Source of the DNA: Litorivicinus sp.
GTDB taxonomy: Bacteria; Pseudomonadota; Gammaproteobacteria; Pseudomonadales; Litorivicinaceae
Length of the DNA: 64,000 nt
Direction: 5' to 3'
NCBI GenBank assembly: GCA_018401755.1
Contig: JAGYKJ010000006.1
Span: 310,001-374,000, forward strand
Notes under the pieces: generated by a model
The model's input: only the letters and a program-made list of their open reading frames with translations
Database searches by the model: none
Told to the model about the DNA's origin: nothing
Shown here: positions 40,660-51,815 of the stretch, one piece after another
How the letters are laid out: each line of letters opens with the position of its first letter
Numbering within the stretch: the first letter of the stretch is position 1
Program-made: the position numbers and the translations under genes

Positions 40660-40676
40660 TAGCAAAGGGCGTGCCG
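40660..40676 (-). promoter_or_regulatory. Sigma-54 promoter of glnA
   Basis: Minus strand CGGCACG-CCCT-TTGCT fits GG-N10-GC with consensus TGGCACG-N4-TTGC. Confidence 0.85.
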
Positions 40677-40770
40677 GGTTAACAAGGCAGGCCATCCGCG
40701 AGATTGCGCGCCTATATTGGTGCATCTTCAGGGTAAATTGCACGAATAATGTGCACCTCCTACTCAATAC

Positions 40771-40785
40771 GCACCTTCGTGGTGC
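40771..40785. promoter_or_regulatory. NtrC-binding site
   Basis: GCAC-CTTCG-TGGTGC fits GCAC-N5-TGGTGC exactly; a near site GCAC-GAATA-ATGTGC lies at 40740-40754. Confidence 0.85.
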
Positions 40786-40860
40786 ATATTGAGCGATTGC
40801 AAAAAAAATCCCGTGAGACGGTCGCTCTCGGTATACTGCGCGCGCTCGGAGGACCCCCTA

Positions 40861-42684
40861 ATGATTGATCGCATTCGAAATGTCGCCATTATCGCTCACG
40901 TGGATCACGGAAAAACCACGCTCGTTGATAAGTTACTTGCCGCCTCTGGGACCTTGGACCGGAAAGAAATTCTGAGCGAACGAATCATGGACTCGAACGA
41001 TCAAGAGAAAGAGCGTGGCATAACGATTTTGGCGAAGAATACCGGACTGAATTGGCACGATTATCGGATCAACGTGGTCGACACGCCTGGTCACGCTGAC
41101 TTCGGAGGTGAGGTCGAGCGTGTACTCTCAATGGTTGATGCGGTGCTCTTGGTCGTTGATGCCCAAGAAGGCCCGATGCCGCAAACACGGTTTGTGACGC
41201 AAAAAGCCTTTGCCCAAGGGCTGAAGCCGATTCTCATCGTCAATAAGGTCGATAAGGCAGGAGCGGATCCTCACGGCTGCATTGATAAGGTGTTTGACCT
41301 CTTTGACCAATTGGGCGCGACCGACGACCAATTGGATTTTCCGATCGTCTATTGCTCTGCGATTAACGGCTTATCCGGACCCGAGCCTGATCAGCTTATT
41401 GAGAGCATGGAGCCGATCTTGCAGGCCATTGTCGATCACTGTCCGGTCCCTCAGGTCGATGCGAATGGGCCTCTGCAGTTGCAAGTGTCGGCATTGGATT
41501 ACAACAGTTATCAGGGCGTCATTGGTGTCGGCCGAATTCGTCGTGGCACACTGAAGAAAAATCAACAAGTTGCAGTGATCGACCGCGAGGGCATCAAGCG
41601 GACCGGGAAGGTATTGCAAATTCTTGGCTATCTCGGGCTCGAGCGGATCGAACAACCCAGCGCCGAAGCGGGTGATATTGTGTGTGTGACTGGGCTCGAT
41701 CCCTTATTCATCTCGGATACCATTTGTGCCATCGATCAGCCTGAGGCACTGCCACAACTGTCTGTTGATGAGCCGACCGTCAGTATGACGTTTCAAGTCA
41801 ATGACAGTCCCTTTGCAGGCCGTGATGGGAAGTATGTGACATCGCGGAATATCAAAGAACGCCTCGAGCGGGAATTGATCCATAACGTGGCGCTGCGGGT
41901 CGAGCCTGGCGAGACCCCTGACAAGTTTCAGGTGTCCGGCCGAGGTGAACTCCACCTCTCGGTCTTAATTGAAACCATGCGCCGAGAGGGCTTCGAACTG
42001 GGTGTCTCGCGGCCTGAAGTGATTGTACGGGAACACAATGGTGTCAAAGAAGAGCCGTACGAGTTTGTAGTGATCGATATTGAAGATCAGCACCAGGGTG
42101 CCGTCATGGAGGCCATTGGCCTTCGGAAAGGGGACTTAAAGAATATGGTCCCTGACGGGGATGGTCGTATCCGTCTTGAATATGTCATCCCTGCCCGCGG
42201 GCTCATTGGATTCCGGTCCACGTTTATGACGATGACTTCCGGTACCGGAGTTATTAGCCACGTATTTGATCATTATGGCAAGGTGAAGGAAGGCGAACTG
42301 GGCAACCGGAATAATGGCGTTTTGGTCACCATGATCGACGGGACGACCACAGCCTATTCGTTGTTCAATTTACAGGATCGTGGCCGTTTAATGGTCGGCC
42401 CTGGTCTGGATGTCTATGAAGGGATGATCTTGGGAATTCATGCGCGGGATAATGATCTGCCCGTCAATCCCGTGAGGGGTAAGCAGCTCACCAATATCCG
42501 GGCTGCAGGAACGGATGAGAACCTGATTTTGACGCCTCCAGTCAAGATGACACTTGAGTCTGCGCTTGAATTTATTGATGATGATGAACTTGTTGAAGTC
42601 ACACCGAGTTCGATTCGGTTACGGAAAAAGTTATTGAAGGAAGCCGACCGCAAACGTGCAGGTCGGTCCAAGGCGGCAAGCTAG
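40861..42684 (+). CDS. typA: Translational GTPase TypA/BipA
   Basis: [24 protein letters not shown]-terminal BipA domain. Confidence 0.98.
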   Translation: MIDRIRNVAIIAHVDHGKTTLVDKLLAASGTLDRKEILSERIMDSNDQEKERGITILAKNTGLNWHDYRINVVDTPGHADFGGEVERVLSMVDAVLLVVDAQEGPMPQTRFVTQKAFAQGLKPILIVNKVDKAGADPHGCIDKVFDLFDQLGATDDQLDFPIVYCSAINGLSGPEPDQLIESMEPILQAIVDHCPVPQVDANGPLQLQVSALDYNSYQGVIGVGRIRRGTLKKNQQVAVIDREGIKRTGKVLQILGYLGLERIEQPSAEAGDIVCVTGLDPLFISDTICAIDQPEALPQLSVDEPTVSMTFQVNDSPFAGRDGKYVTSRNIKERLERELIHNVALRVEPGETPDKFQVSGRGELHLSVLIETMRREGFELGVSRPEVIVREHNGVKEEPYEFVVIDIEDQHQGAVMEAIGLRKGDLKNMVPDGDGRIRLEYVIPARGLIGFRSTFMTMTSGTGVISHVFDHYGKVKEGELGNRNNGVLVTMIDGTTTAYSLFNLQDRGRLMVGPGLDVYEGMILGIHARDNDLPVNPVRGKQLTNIRAAGTDENLILTPPVKMTLESALEFIDDDELVEVTPSSIRLRKKLLKEADRKRAGRSKAAS

Positions 42685-42715
42685 GGAGTGCGTGCTGCCC
42701 CGTCAGGGGAGCGAC

Positions 42716-43687
42716 ATGCACACACTCTATCCGGAGATCACACCGCGGCAGCATTGGATGCTTGCGGTGGGCGATGGTCACGAACTCTACGTTGAAGAGA
42801 TGGGAAACCCAGAAGGGTTGCCTGTGTTGGTCTTACACGGTGGACCAGGTGCCGGCTGTAGTCCGGATTCACGGCGTTTCTTTGACCCCCACGTCTATCG
42901 CATTGTTTGCTTTGATCAGCGTGGTGCGGGGAGATCACGCCCACGTGGAGGTCTGACAGCCAATACCACCGGTCATTTACTTGATGATATTGAACTTATT
43001 CTGGCGCATCTTGCGATCAAGCGTGTGACCTTATTTGGTGGCTCGTGGGGCGCGACTTTGGCGCTGTTGTTCGCCATTCGACATCCAATGACCGTCTTGG
43101 GTTGTATCTTACGCGGCACCTTCCTGGGGCGTCCTCAGGACATTGATTGGTTGTATCAGCGCGGGGCGTCAGACATCTATCCGAGCGCTTGGCGTGACTT
43201 TTTGGTGCCGTTAACACCGCAAGAGTGTGCTGATCCGATCGCTGGGTACACGCGCATCTTCTCTGAAGCCACACCCTTTATCCGCTATCAGGCAGCACGC
43301 GCATGGAATCTTTGGGAAACGCGGCTTGCATCTCGGCAACCTGATCTTGGATCCATTACTGATGGATCACCCTCGCATGACTTGGCTTTTGCCACAATCG
43401 AGCATCACTATGTGGCACATCAATGTTTTATCGCACCAAATGCGATCCTTGATCAGGCTGAGATGCTGGCAACCGTCCCAGTCGAGTTGGTTCATGGGGT
43501 TGAAGATCATGTGTGTCCGCTGGCGGAGGCTCGCCTCTTACATGCTTCTCTGCGCGATGCGCGATTGACGATGATTGCTGATGGTGGGCATTCGGCTCGT
43601 CACCCGGCCATGATTTCGGCGCTGGTCGAGGCCACTCGATTGATGGCCGCTCGATATGGACATGGGCGCGACGTTCGCCGGAAGTAA
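42716..43687 (+). CDS. pip: Proline iminopeptidase
   Basis: HGGPGAG, GGSWGATLAL nucleophile elbow. Confidence 0.95.
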   Translation: MHTLYPEITPRQHWMLAVGDGHELYVEEMGNPEGLPVLVLHGGPGAGCSPDSRRFFDPHVYRIVCFDQRGAGRSRPRGGLTANTTGHLLDDIELILAHLAIKRVTLFGGSWGATLALLFAIRHPMTVLGCILRGTFLGRPQDIDWLYQRGASDIYPSAWRDFLVPLTPQECADPIAGYTRIFSEATPFIRYQAARAWNLWETRLASRQPDLGSITDGSPSHDLAFATIEHHYVAHQCFIAPNAILDQAEMLATVPVELVHGVEDHVCPLAEARLLHASLRDARLTMIADGGHSARHPAMISALVEATRLMAARYGHGRDVRRK

Positions 43688-43730
43688 CGTCGCGGTCTTA
43701 GCGGTGCGACCGGCGCAACGATTGACTGTT

Positions 43731-44661
43731 TTACGCGCCAGACTTTGGTGGTTCAGGCCCGATATCTGTGTCAGCGTCCTTGGGACTCTGCGGCTCTGAT
43801 GGATCAGTAATGGACGCATAGAGATCGAATTCCTGAATATCATGCGTCTCAGAGTCGCTGTCATCCACCCCATTGGTCTTTGCATTCTCGGTGTTATCGG
43901 CCGCGGCCTCCTCGGCTGCGGTATCCGATCCCCGTGGTGGGCCTAAGAACCGAGCACCAATCAGTCCAGCTTCAAATAACAGCCACATTGGCACTGCCAG
44001 TAGTGTTTGACTGATCATATCAGGTGGCGTGACGAGCATGCCGACAACAAAACAGCCGAGAAATACATAGGGTCGCTTGCTCTTTAAGCTCTTCACATCG
44101 GCCACGCCCGCTTTGACGAGCAGCATCGTTGCAATTGGGATTTCAAATGCCAAACCAAATGCCAAAAAGAGTTTCAGCACAAAACTGAGATAGGCATCGA
44201 TGTCTGTCATCACCAGTGACGCCGGTGGGGCCTACGGTGGTGAAGAACCCAAAAATGAGTGGGAAGACAATGTAATAGGCGAATGCCATGCCGGCATAGA
44301 ACAAGAAAATACTGGACAGAAGCAGCGGGGCAACAAGCTTTTTCTCATTTTTATAGAGCCCGGGCGCAATGAACCCCCAGATCTGATAAAGCATCACAGG
44401 CGCCGCGCAATAGACCGCGAGATAGAGTGCTAACTTAAAAGGAGCCAAAAATGGGGAGGCGACCTGGGTCGCAATCATTGATGAACCTTCTGGCATGAGT
44501 GTTTGCAATGGTTCTGCAAGATACACATACAGTTCGTTGGCAAACGCCATAAAGCCAATGAAAATAATCAGTACGGTAATGACGATACGAATTAATCGAT
44601 CCCGTAATTCAATTAAGTGAGCAATCAGGGGTTGATCTGCAAATTGATCGTGATCGCTCAT
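43731..44661 (-). pseudogene. tatC: TatC, split by an apparent +1 frameshift
   Basis: ORF 44143-44661 (N-terminal) and 43731-44213 (C-terminal) join if one G is removed in ggcgtcactGgtgatgaca, restoring GVTVMTDIDAYLSFVLKLF. Confidence 0.88.
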
Positions 44662-44999
44662 GAGGTACTATCGGACTCGCGACTGGTGGGCTTGGACGCC
44701 ACCGACTGTGATTCAGCGATGCTAGTTCGGCTGACAGGTTCTTTGCTGGATGTTTTCGCTCCCATCTCGCCGGTTAGATCCTCAAGGGTCAATCCGCCCC
44801 CCTTGGCGTGTAATTGCTTCTTTAAATCTTCCATTTCGAGTTCGCGGTTAATCTCGCGTTGAATGGACGTCATTTGACGACGCGCACGATTCACCCACAG
44901 GCCGATGGAACGGGCCAAGCGAGGCAGTCGTTCGGGACCCACGACAATCAATCCGATGATGGCGACCAAGAGAAGCTCGGTCGCACCGATATCGAACAC
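44658..44999 (-). CDS. tatB: Sec-independent translocase TatB
   Basis: MFDIGATELLLVAIIGLIVVGPERLPRLAR. Confidence 0.95.
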   Translation of the reverse strand: MFDIGATELLLVAIIGLIVVGPERLPRLARSIGLWVNRARRQMTSIQREINRELEMEDLKKQLHAKGGGLTLEDLTGEMGAKTSSKEPVSRTSIAESQSVASKPTSRESDSTS

Positions 45000-45002
45000 G
45001 CG

Positions 45003-45257
45003 TTAGGCCTTTTCTTTTTCAGCTGCTTTCGCAGGCTCAACCGATTCCGCGGTTGCGCCAGCGTCTTCAACGGATTCGGCCTTCATCACTGTCTCATCGG
45101 TCTTATCCTTGCCATCATCGGTCATCGACTGACGGAAGCCCTTCACAGCACCACCGAGGTCACTGCCGAGGGTCTTCAGTTTCTTGGTGCCAAAAATCAT
45201 GATGACGATTGCCAGAATGATGAGCAGTTGCCAAATACTTATTCCGCCGATTCCCAT
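45003..45257 (-). CDS. tatA: Sec-independent translocase TatA
   Basis: [29 protein letters not shown]. Confidence 0.96.
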   Translation of the reverse strand: MGIGGISIWQLLIILAIVIMIFGTKKLKTLGSDLGGAVKGFRQSMTDDGKDKTDETVMKAESVEDAGATAESVEPAKAAEKEKA

Positions 45258-45284
45258 GGGGTCTCCTTTGTTTTTAGAGTCGTC

Positions 45285-45623
45285 TCAATTAAAACCCGTG
45301 AAAGGGCCGCCGCCGAGGACATGGTAGTGCATGTGATACACCTCCTGATGTCCACCCGGACCCGTATTCAACACGGTCCGAAATCCAGAATCCAGTCCTT
45401 GTTCGCGGGCAATGGTCGGAATCGTCAATTGGATACGTCCCAAAAGACCCTCATCGTCTGCATTAACCTCAAACAAGTTCGCAATATGCCGCTGTGGGAT
45501 GACAAGAAAATGAACCGGTGCCTTGGGGTGAATATCCTTGAACGCGATCATATCCTCATCTTTGTAAATGATTTCGGCAGGGATCTCGCCATCACGGATC
45601 TTACAAAATAGGCAGCCTGTCAT
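45285..45623 (-). CDS. HIT-family protein (HinT-like)
   Basis: [28 protein letters not shown]. Confidence 0.95.
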   Translation of the reverse strand: MTGCLFCKIRDGEIPAEIIYKDEDMIAFKDIHPKAPVHFLVIPQRHIANLFEVNADDEGLLGRIQLTIPTIAREQGLDSGFRTVLNTGPGGHQEVYHMHYHVLGGGPFTGFN

Positions 45624-45952
45624 TCTCGCTCTCCACGGGATGCCTTTTCGACTAATCCACTGACACCGAGACGCTTTTCCAGCTCAGCTAAGACCGCAGA
45701 TGGTGGCTCTTCTAGGTGTGATAGCAGTACCAGCGTGTGGAACCATAAATCAGCCACTTCATGGATCACATCATGAGTATTCCCAGAGCGACTGGCGTCC
45801 TTTGCCGCCATGACCACTTCAGTTGACTCTTCGCCCACTTTTTTAAGAATGTGATCCAGTCCTTTGTGGTGTAGTCGAGCCACGTACGACTTTTCAGGAT
45901 CGCCAAAGCGACGCTCGGCTAGCATGTCTTCCAGTAAATGTATGACGCTCAT
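45620..45952 (-). CDS. hisE: Phosphoribosyl-ATP pyrophosphatase
   Basis: [29 protein letters not shown]. Confidence 0.96.
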   Translation of the reverse strand: MSVIHLLEDMLAERRFGDPEKSYVARLHHKGLDHILKKVGEESTEVVMAAKDASRSGNTHDVIHEVADLWFHTLVLLSHLEEPPSAVLAELEKRLGVSGLVEKASRGERE

Positions 45953-46359
45953 GAGGATTGTCCATAAAGTGTGGAAGGGTCGATCAGTACGTCAGCGACC
46001 GCGACCCATTGCCCCGATGTATCGGGTGCCCATGAGAAGCAGCTTCGCCGTCCAGTGTGACAGGCTACACCGGTTTGTTCGACTTGCAAGACGATCGCAT
46101 CGCGATCGCAGTCCAGTCGCATCGAGAGACAACGCTGTTGCTGCCCAGAGCTTTCACCTTTGCGCCACAAGGTGTGCCGAGAGCGCGAGTAATACACCGC
46201 CTGACCAGAGGAAAGAGTCTCTGAGAGAGCCGCACGATTCATCCAAGCGAGCATCAGAATTTCACCGGTGTGCGCATCTTGCGCAACAGCGCTGATCAGG
46301 CCGTTGGCATCGAATTGAACGGCATCAAGAAGCTGATTCAGTGCGGGCATGTCAATCAT
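45949..46359 (-). CDS. hisI: Phosphoribosyl-AMP cyclohydrolase
   Basis: [31 protein letters not shown]-type metal sites. Confidence 0.96.
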   Translation of the reverse strand: MIDMPALNQLLDAVQFDANGLISAVAQDAHTGEILMLAWMNRAALSETLSSGQAVYYSRSRHTLWRKGESSGQQQRCLSMRLDCDRDAIVLQVEQTGVACHTGRRSCFSWAPDTSGQWVAVADVLIDPSTLYGQSS

Positions 46360-47975
46360 CGTCTGAGTATGAGCGCTACAGAAAAGATGGCAAGTCCAAT
46401 TGGCCAGTATGCGAGAAGTGCTGCAGGTGCCATCACGCCCCCAAGTCCCGCGGCTGTGAGTCCTGCTATGCCCAGTGCCAATGACCAACGGCGGCTGTGT
46501 TCATTGGCGCGAACGGTCTTAGCAATTTGTTGCAGCGAGGATTGATTGTGCTCGGCGATCCGCTCCAGTCTGTTGAGTCGCTCGGGCGATGACAACAGTG
46601 CATCGGTGAGCTTCGGTAAATACATCACCCAGCGTGGTCCTTGTCGCCGGGCACTTCGTAACAACCCTTTCGGTCCAAGCCGATCCTTCACCCACCGGTC
46701 GAGGAAGGGTTTCCCGGTCTTCCACAGATCCAATTCCGGATAGAGTTCTCGCCCGAGTCCTTCGATATTCAAGAGCGTTTTCTGCAACAGAACTAACTGA
46801 GGTTGGACTTCCATATGGAAGCGACGGGCGGTTTCGAACAATCGGACTAAAAGCACACCAAAACTGATTTCCCCAAGTGGTTTTTGGAAGATGGGTTCGC
46901 AGACTGTACGGATCGCACTCTCGAAATCACCAATGCGTGTATCGGCAGGAACCCAGCCGGACTCGACGTGTAGCTCAGCAACAGCGCGGTAGTCACGGTC
47001 AAAAAACGCGATCAGATTTTGCGCGAGATAACTTTGGCTCTCTGGATCCAAGGTGCCAACGATCCCAAAGTCGATCGCTTTGTAGACTGGATTTTCAGGA
47101 TCCGTGATATCGATAAAGACGTTGCCAGGGTGCATGTCCGCGTGAAAGAAGCTGTGGTCGAATACCTGAGTGAAGAAGATTTCAACACCACGTTCAGCCA
47201 GCTTTTCCATATTCACATGATGTGCTTTGAGTACATCTACTTGGCTAATGGGGACGCCATACACGCGCTCTTCGACCATGACATTACGACGTGTGTAGTC
47301 CCAATAAATTTCTGGGACATAACAAATGGTTGAGCCCTCAAAGTTACGTCTGATCAGTGCTGTATTGGCCGCCTCACGTTGCAGGTCGAGCTCATCTAAA
47401 ATCGTCATCCGATAATCACTGACAACTTGGACAAGCTTTAAGCGTTTGCCGTCTTCAAAGTTTTTCTCGACGAATCGAGCTAGTGTCATCATCAATTTAA
47501 GGTCTTCTTCGATGACTTTTTCGATCCCAGGTCGAATCACCTTGACGACCACCTCTCGCCCGTCATGCAAAGTTGCAGCATGCACCTGCGCGACCGAGGC
47601 TGAAGCCATTGGAGTGACGGAAAATGTGCTAAAAATGTCCATTACTGGTGACTGTAAATCGCGTTCAATAATGGCTTGTGCGGCATCTCCGGAAAACGGC
47701 TTGACGCGATCTTGCAGATCAGCCAAGGCACCTGCGATATCCGGCGGCAACAGATCACGGCGTGTCGAGAGCATTTGTCCAAACTTCACAAACACTGGTC
47801 CAAGTGTTTGTAGTGCATCACGCAGTCGCTCCCCACGAGCCTTTTTGGTGCGTACCTTTGGAATGCACCAGGCAATGAGTTTTAACGGCCCCGACTTCGG
47901 TGCCGGTAAAAACGCATCGATTCGTTCTGAAAACAGAACCTTCACGATCCGGGAAAGACGAAATAATCCTGTCAT
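46356..47975 (-). CDS. ubiB: Ubiquinone biosynthesis ABC1-family protein UbiB
   Basis: KFGQMLSTRRDLLP, ASASVAQVH, ADMHPGN. Confidence 0.96.
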   Translation of the reverse strand: MTGLFRLSRIVKVLFSERIDAFLPAPKSGPLKLIAWCIPKVRTKKARGERLRDALQTLGPVFVKFGQMLSTRRDLLPPDIAGALADLQDRVKPFSGDAAQAIIERDLQSPVMDIFSTFSVTPMASASVAQVHAATLHDGREVVVKVIRPGIEKVIEEDLKLMMTLARFVEKNFEDGKRLKLVQVVSDYRMTILDELDLQREAANTALIRRNFEGSTICYVPEIYWDYTRRNVMVEERVYGVPISQVDVLKAHHVNMEKLAERGVEIFFTQVFDHSFFHADMHPGNVFIDITDPENPVYKAIDFGIVGTLDPESQSYLAQNLIAFFDRDYRAVAELHVESGWVPADTRIGDFESAIRTVCEPIFQKPLGEISFGVLLVRLFETARRFHMEVQPQLVLLQKTLLNIEGLGRELYPELDLWKTGKPFLDRWVKDRLGPKGLLRSARRQGPRWVMYLPKLTDALLSSPERLNRLERIAEHNQSSLQQIAKTVRANEHSRRWSLALGIAGLTAAGLGGVMAPAALLAYWPIGLAIFSVALILRR

Positions 47976-48592
47976 TTGGGATGCTCCAGGCGTCGTAGTC
48001 TGGCATCCATGCGTTCGAGTTGTCGGCTTAACATGGTCACGCGGTCTTTGGTCCCTTGATATGTGGTCACCGGAATGACTGGACTGTGTTCAGCCTGCAA
48101 AGTGTCTTGGAGTTGCCGTTTCGCGAGGGTGCGTGACATGGAGAGCTGGTCACGGGCCGCTCGCAAGGTGCGGATAATGAGGTTGGCGGGGATGGGTCCG
48201 ATTGCTTGACTTAGAGCATCTTGCCAGTCTAAATCGAGGTCACGCAACAGTCGCTGTAAGGTCTGTAAGACACCGACCGATCCTCGTACTTCGAGCCCTT
48301 CGAGTACCAAGGCACTCGTCGGATCCGTCATCGACCGCGCGGTTTCCACCAGAGCCCCTAACGAGCCGGTCAAGGTCACGTCCGCGATGCCTTGGTCAGC
48401 GGTTGCAAGCCACCATTGTGAGTCGCCACAGATGAGCCATAAATCCGTCTTCAGATCTGTGATCTCAAGTTTCAGGACCCGTCCCGCCATTGGCGCAAGA
48501 TGTTGACTGGTGACCCCTGCCAGTTGCATCCCTTGTCGCATCGCGGATTCAGAGGCCTTCACCAAGAGCGTCAGCCACATCGCTTGGCTCAT
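47972..48592 (-). CDS. ubiJ: SCP2-domain ubiquinone biosynthesis factor UbiJ
   Basis: SCP2-like N-terminus, position between ubiE and ubiB. Confidence 0.85.
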   Translation of the reverse strand: MSQAMWLTLLVKASESAMRQGMQLAGVTSQHLAPMAGRVLKLEITDLKTDLWLICGDSQWWLATADQGIADVTLTGSLGALVETARSMTDPTSALVLEGLEVRGSVGVLQTLQRLLRDLDLDWQDALSQAIGPIPANLIIRTLRAARDQLSMSRTLAKRQLQDTLQAEHSPVIPVTTYQGTKDRVTMLSRQLERMDARLRRLEHPK

Positions 48593-49332
48593 GACTTGGT
48601 GCCTGTGTGAATCGCGACAATGCCACCATTGAGGTTGATATACCGACAGTCTGACATTCCTGCCGTTGTCATCATCTCCATTAATGTCTCTTGATCCGGA
48701 TGCTTTCGAATAGACTCCGCAAGGTACTGATAGCTTGAGCGATCGTTTGCAATGACCTGCCCTAAGGTTGGCAAGACTGTAAAACTGTATAGGTCATAGA
48801 GTGTTTTCAGGGTCGCATCTGTTGGGTGCGAGAACTCGAGAATCAGCGCCCGCCCGCCCGGTTTCAGTACCCGATTCATCTCAGCGAGTGCAGACTCTTT
48901 ATGGGTAACATTGCGCAACCCAAAACCGATGGTGACACGGTCAAAGTAGGCATCTGGAAAGGGTAGGGATTCGGCATCGCACTGGCACCACGACAGCCCT
49001 TCAAGATGTCCTTCGTCAATGAACCGATCGCGTCCAACACGGAGCATTTGATCATTGATGTCGCCAAGTACGACGTGGCCTTGCGAACCTGCGCGTTGCG
49101 CAATCGCTCGGGCAAGGTCCCCCGTGCCGGCGGCCAGATCGAGGGCCTGCATCCCTGGACGAATTGCTAGGGTCTCAACAGCAACACGCTTCCACAGTCG
49201 GTGGAGCCCTGCCGACATCAAATCATTCATCAGGTCATAGCGACGGGCGACTGAGTTGAAGACTTCACGGACGCGATAGGTTTTCTCGTCGACGGGGACT
49301 TCTTGATACCCAAAGTGTGTCGTCTTTGTCAT
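48589..49332 (-). CDS. ubiE: Ubiquinone/menaquinone methyltransferase UbiE
   Basis: [26 protein letters not shown]. Confidence 0.98.
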   Translation of the reverse strand: MTKTTHFGYQEVPVDEKTYRVREVFNSVARRYDLMNDLMSAGLHRLWKRVAVETLAIRPGMQALDLAAGTGDLARAIAQRAGSQGHVVLGDINDQMLRVGRDRFIDEGHLEGLSWCQCDAESLPFPDAYFDRVTIGFGLRNVTHKESALAEMNRVLKPGGRALILEFSHPTDATLKTLYDLYSFTVLPTLGQVIANDRSSYQYLAESIRKHPDQETLMEMMTTAGMSDCRYINLNGGIVAIHTGTKS

Positions 49333-49341
49333 GGCAGTCCT

Positions 49342-50670
49342 TTACAAAATGTATCGTGACAAATCTTCGTCTTGGCTGAGCGCACTGAGCTTCGCATCGA
49401 CATAGACTCGATCAACCTGAATGGTCGATTGCACGTTTTCGACACCTGACTCGAAGAGCAGATCCTCTAGTAATTTCTCCATCAGCGTATGCAAGCGCCG
49501 CGCACCAATATTCTCGGTGGTCTCATTCACGCGGAAGGCAATATCGGCAAGCGCTGCGATCCCGTCTTCGGTAAACTCAATGGCCACCCCTTCGACATCG
49601 AGTAGCGCTTGGTACTGTTTCACCAACGAGTGATCTGGCTCGGTCAAGATGCGCGCAAAATCTGCAGGTTTTAATGCGCTGAGCTCGACTCGGATCGGCA
49701 AGCGTCCTTGCAGCTCTGGAACGAGATCTGAGGGTTTCGAGAGATGAAATGCGCCTGAGGCAATGAATAAAATGTGGTCCGTGCGGACAGTGCCCCATTT
49801 CGTCTGTACCGAGGTGCCCTCGATCAGCGGCAGAAGATCTCGCTGCACGCCTTCACGGCTAACATCACTGCCCTGGGCGTGCTCGCGACGGCAGACTTTA
49901 TCGATTTCATCGAGGAAAACGATGCCTCGGTTTTCAACAGCCTCAATCGCAGCGCGTTTGACGTCGTCATCTGAGATGAGTCGTGCAGCCTCTTCGTCGG
50001 TAAGAATTCGGAGCGCCTCACCAATTGGCATCCGCCGCGTTTTCTTTCGATCTTGACCGAACTTCGAAAACATATCTTGCAACTGATGCGCCATATCCTC
50101 CATGCCGGGTGGAGACATGATATCGACCCCAGCGGGTTGCGCGCGGACGTCGACCTCAATTTCAGTCTCATTGAGCTCTCCCTCACGGAGCTTTTTCCGG
50201 AACACTTGGCGTGCCCCGGATTGCTCTGCCGGCTGTTGCTTACCATCAGTTCGCGGTGGCGGAAGCAGGATATCGAGAATGCGATCCTCTGCCCGGTCTG
50301 CAGCCTGACTCCGCACTGAACCCATCCGCCGTTCCCGTTCTGATTTCATCGCTGTACTCACGAGATCTCGGATGATGGAATCCACATCGCGCCCAACATA
50401 GCCAACTTCCGTGAACTTCGTGGCTTCTACTTTCAAAAATGGCGCATCTGCAAGCTTGGCTAAGCGACGCGCAATTTCTGTTTTACCAACGCCTGTCGGC
50501 CCGATCATCAGAATATTTTTGGGTGTTACCTCTTGTGCCATCTCGGCAGGTAACTGCATGCGGCGCCAGCGGTTACGCAGGGCGATCGCAACGGCCCGTT
50601 TGGCATCCGCTTGTCCAATAATGTGTCGATCGAGAGCGGCAACAATGGCCTTGGGTGATAAATCGGTCAT
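49342..50670 (-). CDS. hslU: HslU ATPase subunit
   Basis: [42 protein letters not shown]. Confidence 0.98.
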   Translation of the reverse strand: MTDLSPKAIVAALDRHIIGQADAKRAVAIALRNRWRRMQLPAEMAQEVTPKNILMIGPTGVGKTEIARRLAKLADAPFLKVEATKFTEVGYVGRDVDSIIRDLVSTAMKSERERRMGSVRSQAADRAEDRILDILLPPPRTDGKQQPAEQSGARQVFRKKLREGELNETEIEVDVRAQPAGVDIMSPPGMEDMAHQLQDMFSKFGQDRKKTRRMPIGEALRILTDEEAARLISDDDVKRAAIEAVENRGIVFLDEIDKVCRREHAQGSDVSREGVQRDLLPLIEGTSVQTKWGTVRTDHILFIASGAFHLSKPSDLVPELQGRLPIRVELSALKPADFARILTEPDHSLVKQYQALLDVEGVAIEFTEDGIAALADIAFRVNETTENIGARRLHTLMEKLLEDLLFESGVENVQSTIQVDRVYVDAKLSALSQDEDLSRYIL

Positions 50671-51215
50671 GCCTTGGTTAACTCATCCAAAGTAATGTGT
50701 TGATTGGTATAAATGCAGATCTCTCCAGCCACCTTCAATGCTTCAGCGACAATCTCTTTCGCAGACAGCTCAGTTTGGCGGAGCAGCGCCTTGGCCGCGG
50801 CTTGCGCGAAGGGACCTCCAGAACCAATGGCAATCAACCCGTCCTCGGGCTCCATGACGTCACCATTCCCGGTGATGATCAGTGAGGTTTCCGTATCCGC
50901 TACTGCGAGGAGTGCTTCGAGTCGACGTAACATTCGATCTGAGCGCCAATCTTTGGCAAGCTCCACTGCAGCTCGGGTGAGGTGCCCTTGATGCTTTTCC
51001 AACTTTGCGTCAAATCGCTCAAACAGGGTAAAGGCATCTGCGGTGCCTCCCGCGAATCCTGCCAAAACGCGATCGTGATAGAGCCGGCGCACCTTACGTG
51101 CGTTGCCTTTCATCACTGTATTACCCAGTGTGACCTGCCCATCGCCACCAATCGCCACCTGATTACCGCGGCGTACCGAGACGATTGTTGTTCCGTGAAA
51201 CTGTTCCATAGCCAT
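50667..51215 (-). CDS. hslV: HslV protease subunit
   Basis: [29 protein letters not shown]. Confidence 0.98.
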   Translation of the reverse strand: MAMEQFHGTTIVSVRRGNQVAIGGDGQVTLGNTVMKGNARKVRRLYHDRVLAGFAGGTADAFTLFERFDAKLEKHQGHLTRAAVELAKDWRSDRMLRRLEALLAVADTETSLIITGNGDVMEPEDGLIAIGSGGPFAQAAAKALLRQTELSAKEIVAEALKVAGEICIYTNQHITLDELTKA

Positions 51216-51815
51216 CTAACGTACCTGAATTTGTAAGAAGTCATGGCCATTTTTGGCCAACCGATCTTTGGCAGATTCCAGATCGCGCACTGACGCAAAG
51301 GGTCCGACAACGACGCGATGCCAACCCCCATTGTCACCACTTGCGGGAATGATGCGGGCCTGCATATTTAACAGAAGCAATTCGACTCGAGTACTTTCTG
51401 CATCTGAGGCATTTCGGAATGAGGCCACTTGGACGAGGGTGGACTGCAGCTGTTTTTCAATGGCTTCTTCCCGCGATTCCGCGGGTGCGACATCGATTGA
51501 GACCTCGTTCTTCACCAGAATCTCATAAAACGTGAAGTGATTGGGTGGCGCATTCGGTGGTTCTTGAATCGGCGCGAGTGCTGCGTCAGGTCGGGCACTG
51601 ACGGGAGGTGGTGGTGTCACTTGTGGTGTTGGCGTTGGCGCTGGTCGAGCGATCGGCAGTGCAACTTGGTCTTCAGTGTGTTGGCTCAGCCAAATCAGCC
51701 CGACGGCGACCACGGCAATCACGACAAGGCTGAGTGTGATTCCAATCGCTGGCCGGGGACCCCGGTTAGTCCCACGTCGATGCTTCATCGCTTGCGACGA
51801 ATAATCCCGCATCAC
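51216..51815 (-). CDS. SPOR-domain protein (FtsN-like)
   Basis: Single TM, proline-rich linker, C-terminal SPOR repeat (VQVASFRNASDAESTRVELL). Confidence 0.85.
   Translation of the reverse strand: MMRDYSSQAMKHRRGTNRGPRPAIGITLSLVVIAVVAVGLIWLSQHTEDQVALPIARPAPTPTPQVTPPPPVSARPDAALAPIQEPPNAPPNHFTFYEILVKNEVSIDVAPAESREEAIEKQLQSTLVQVASFRNASDAESTRVELLLLNMQARIIPASGDNGGWHRVVVGPFASVRDLESAKDRLAKNGHDFLQIQVR

Noticed and set aside
44859-45611. 250-aa + strand ORF across tatA/tatB/HIT
   Set aside because: Antisense to three well-recognised genes; low-complexity shadow frame.
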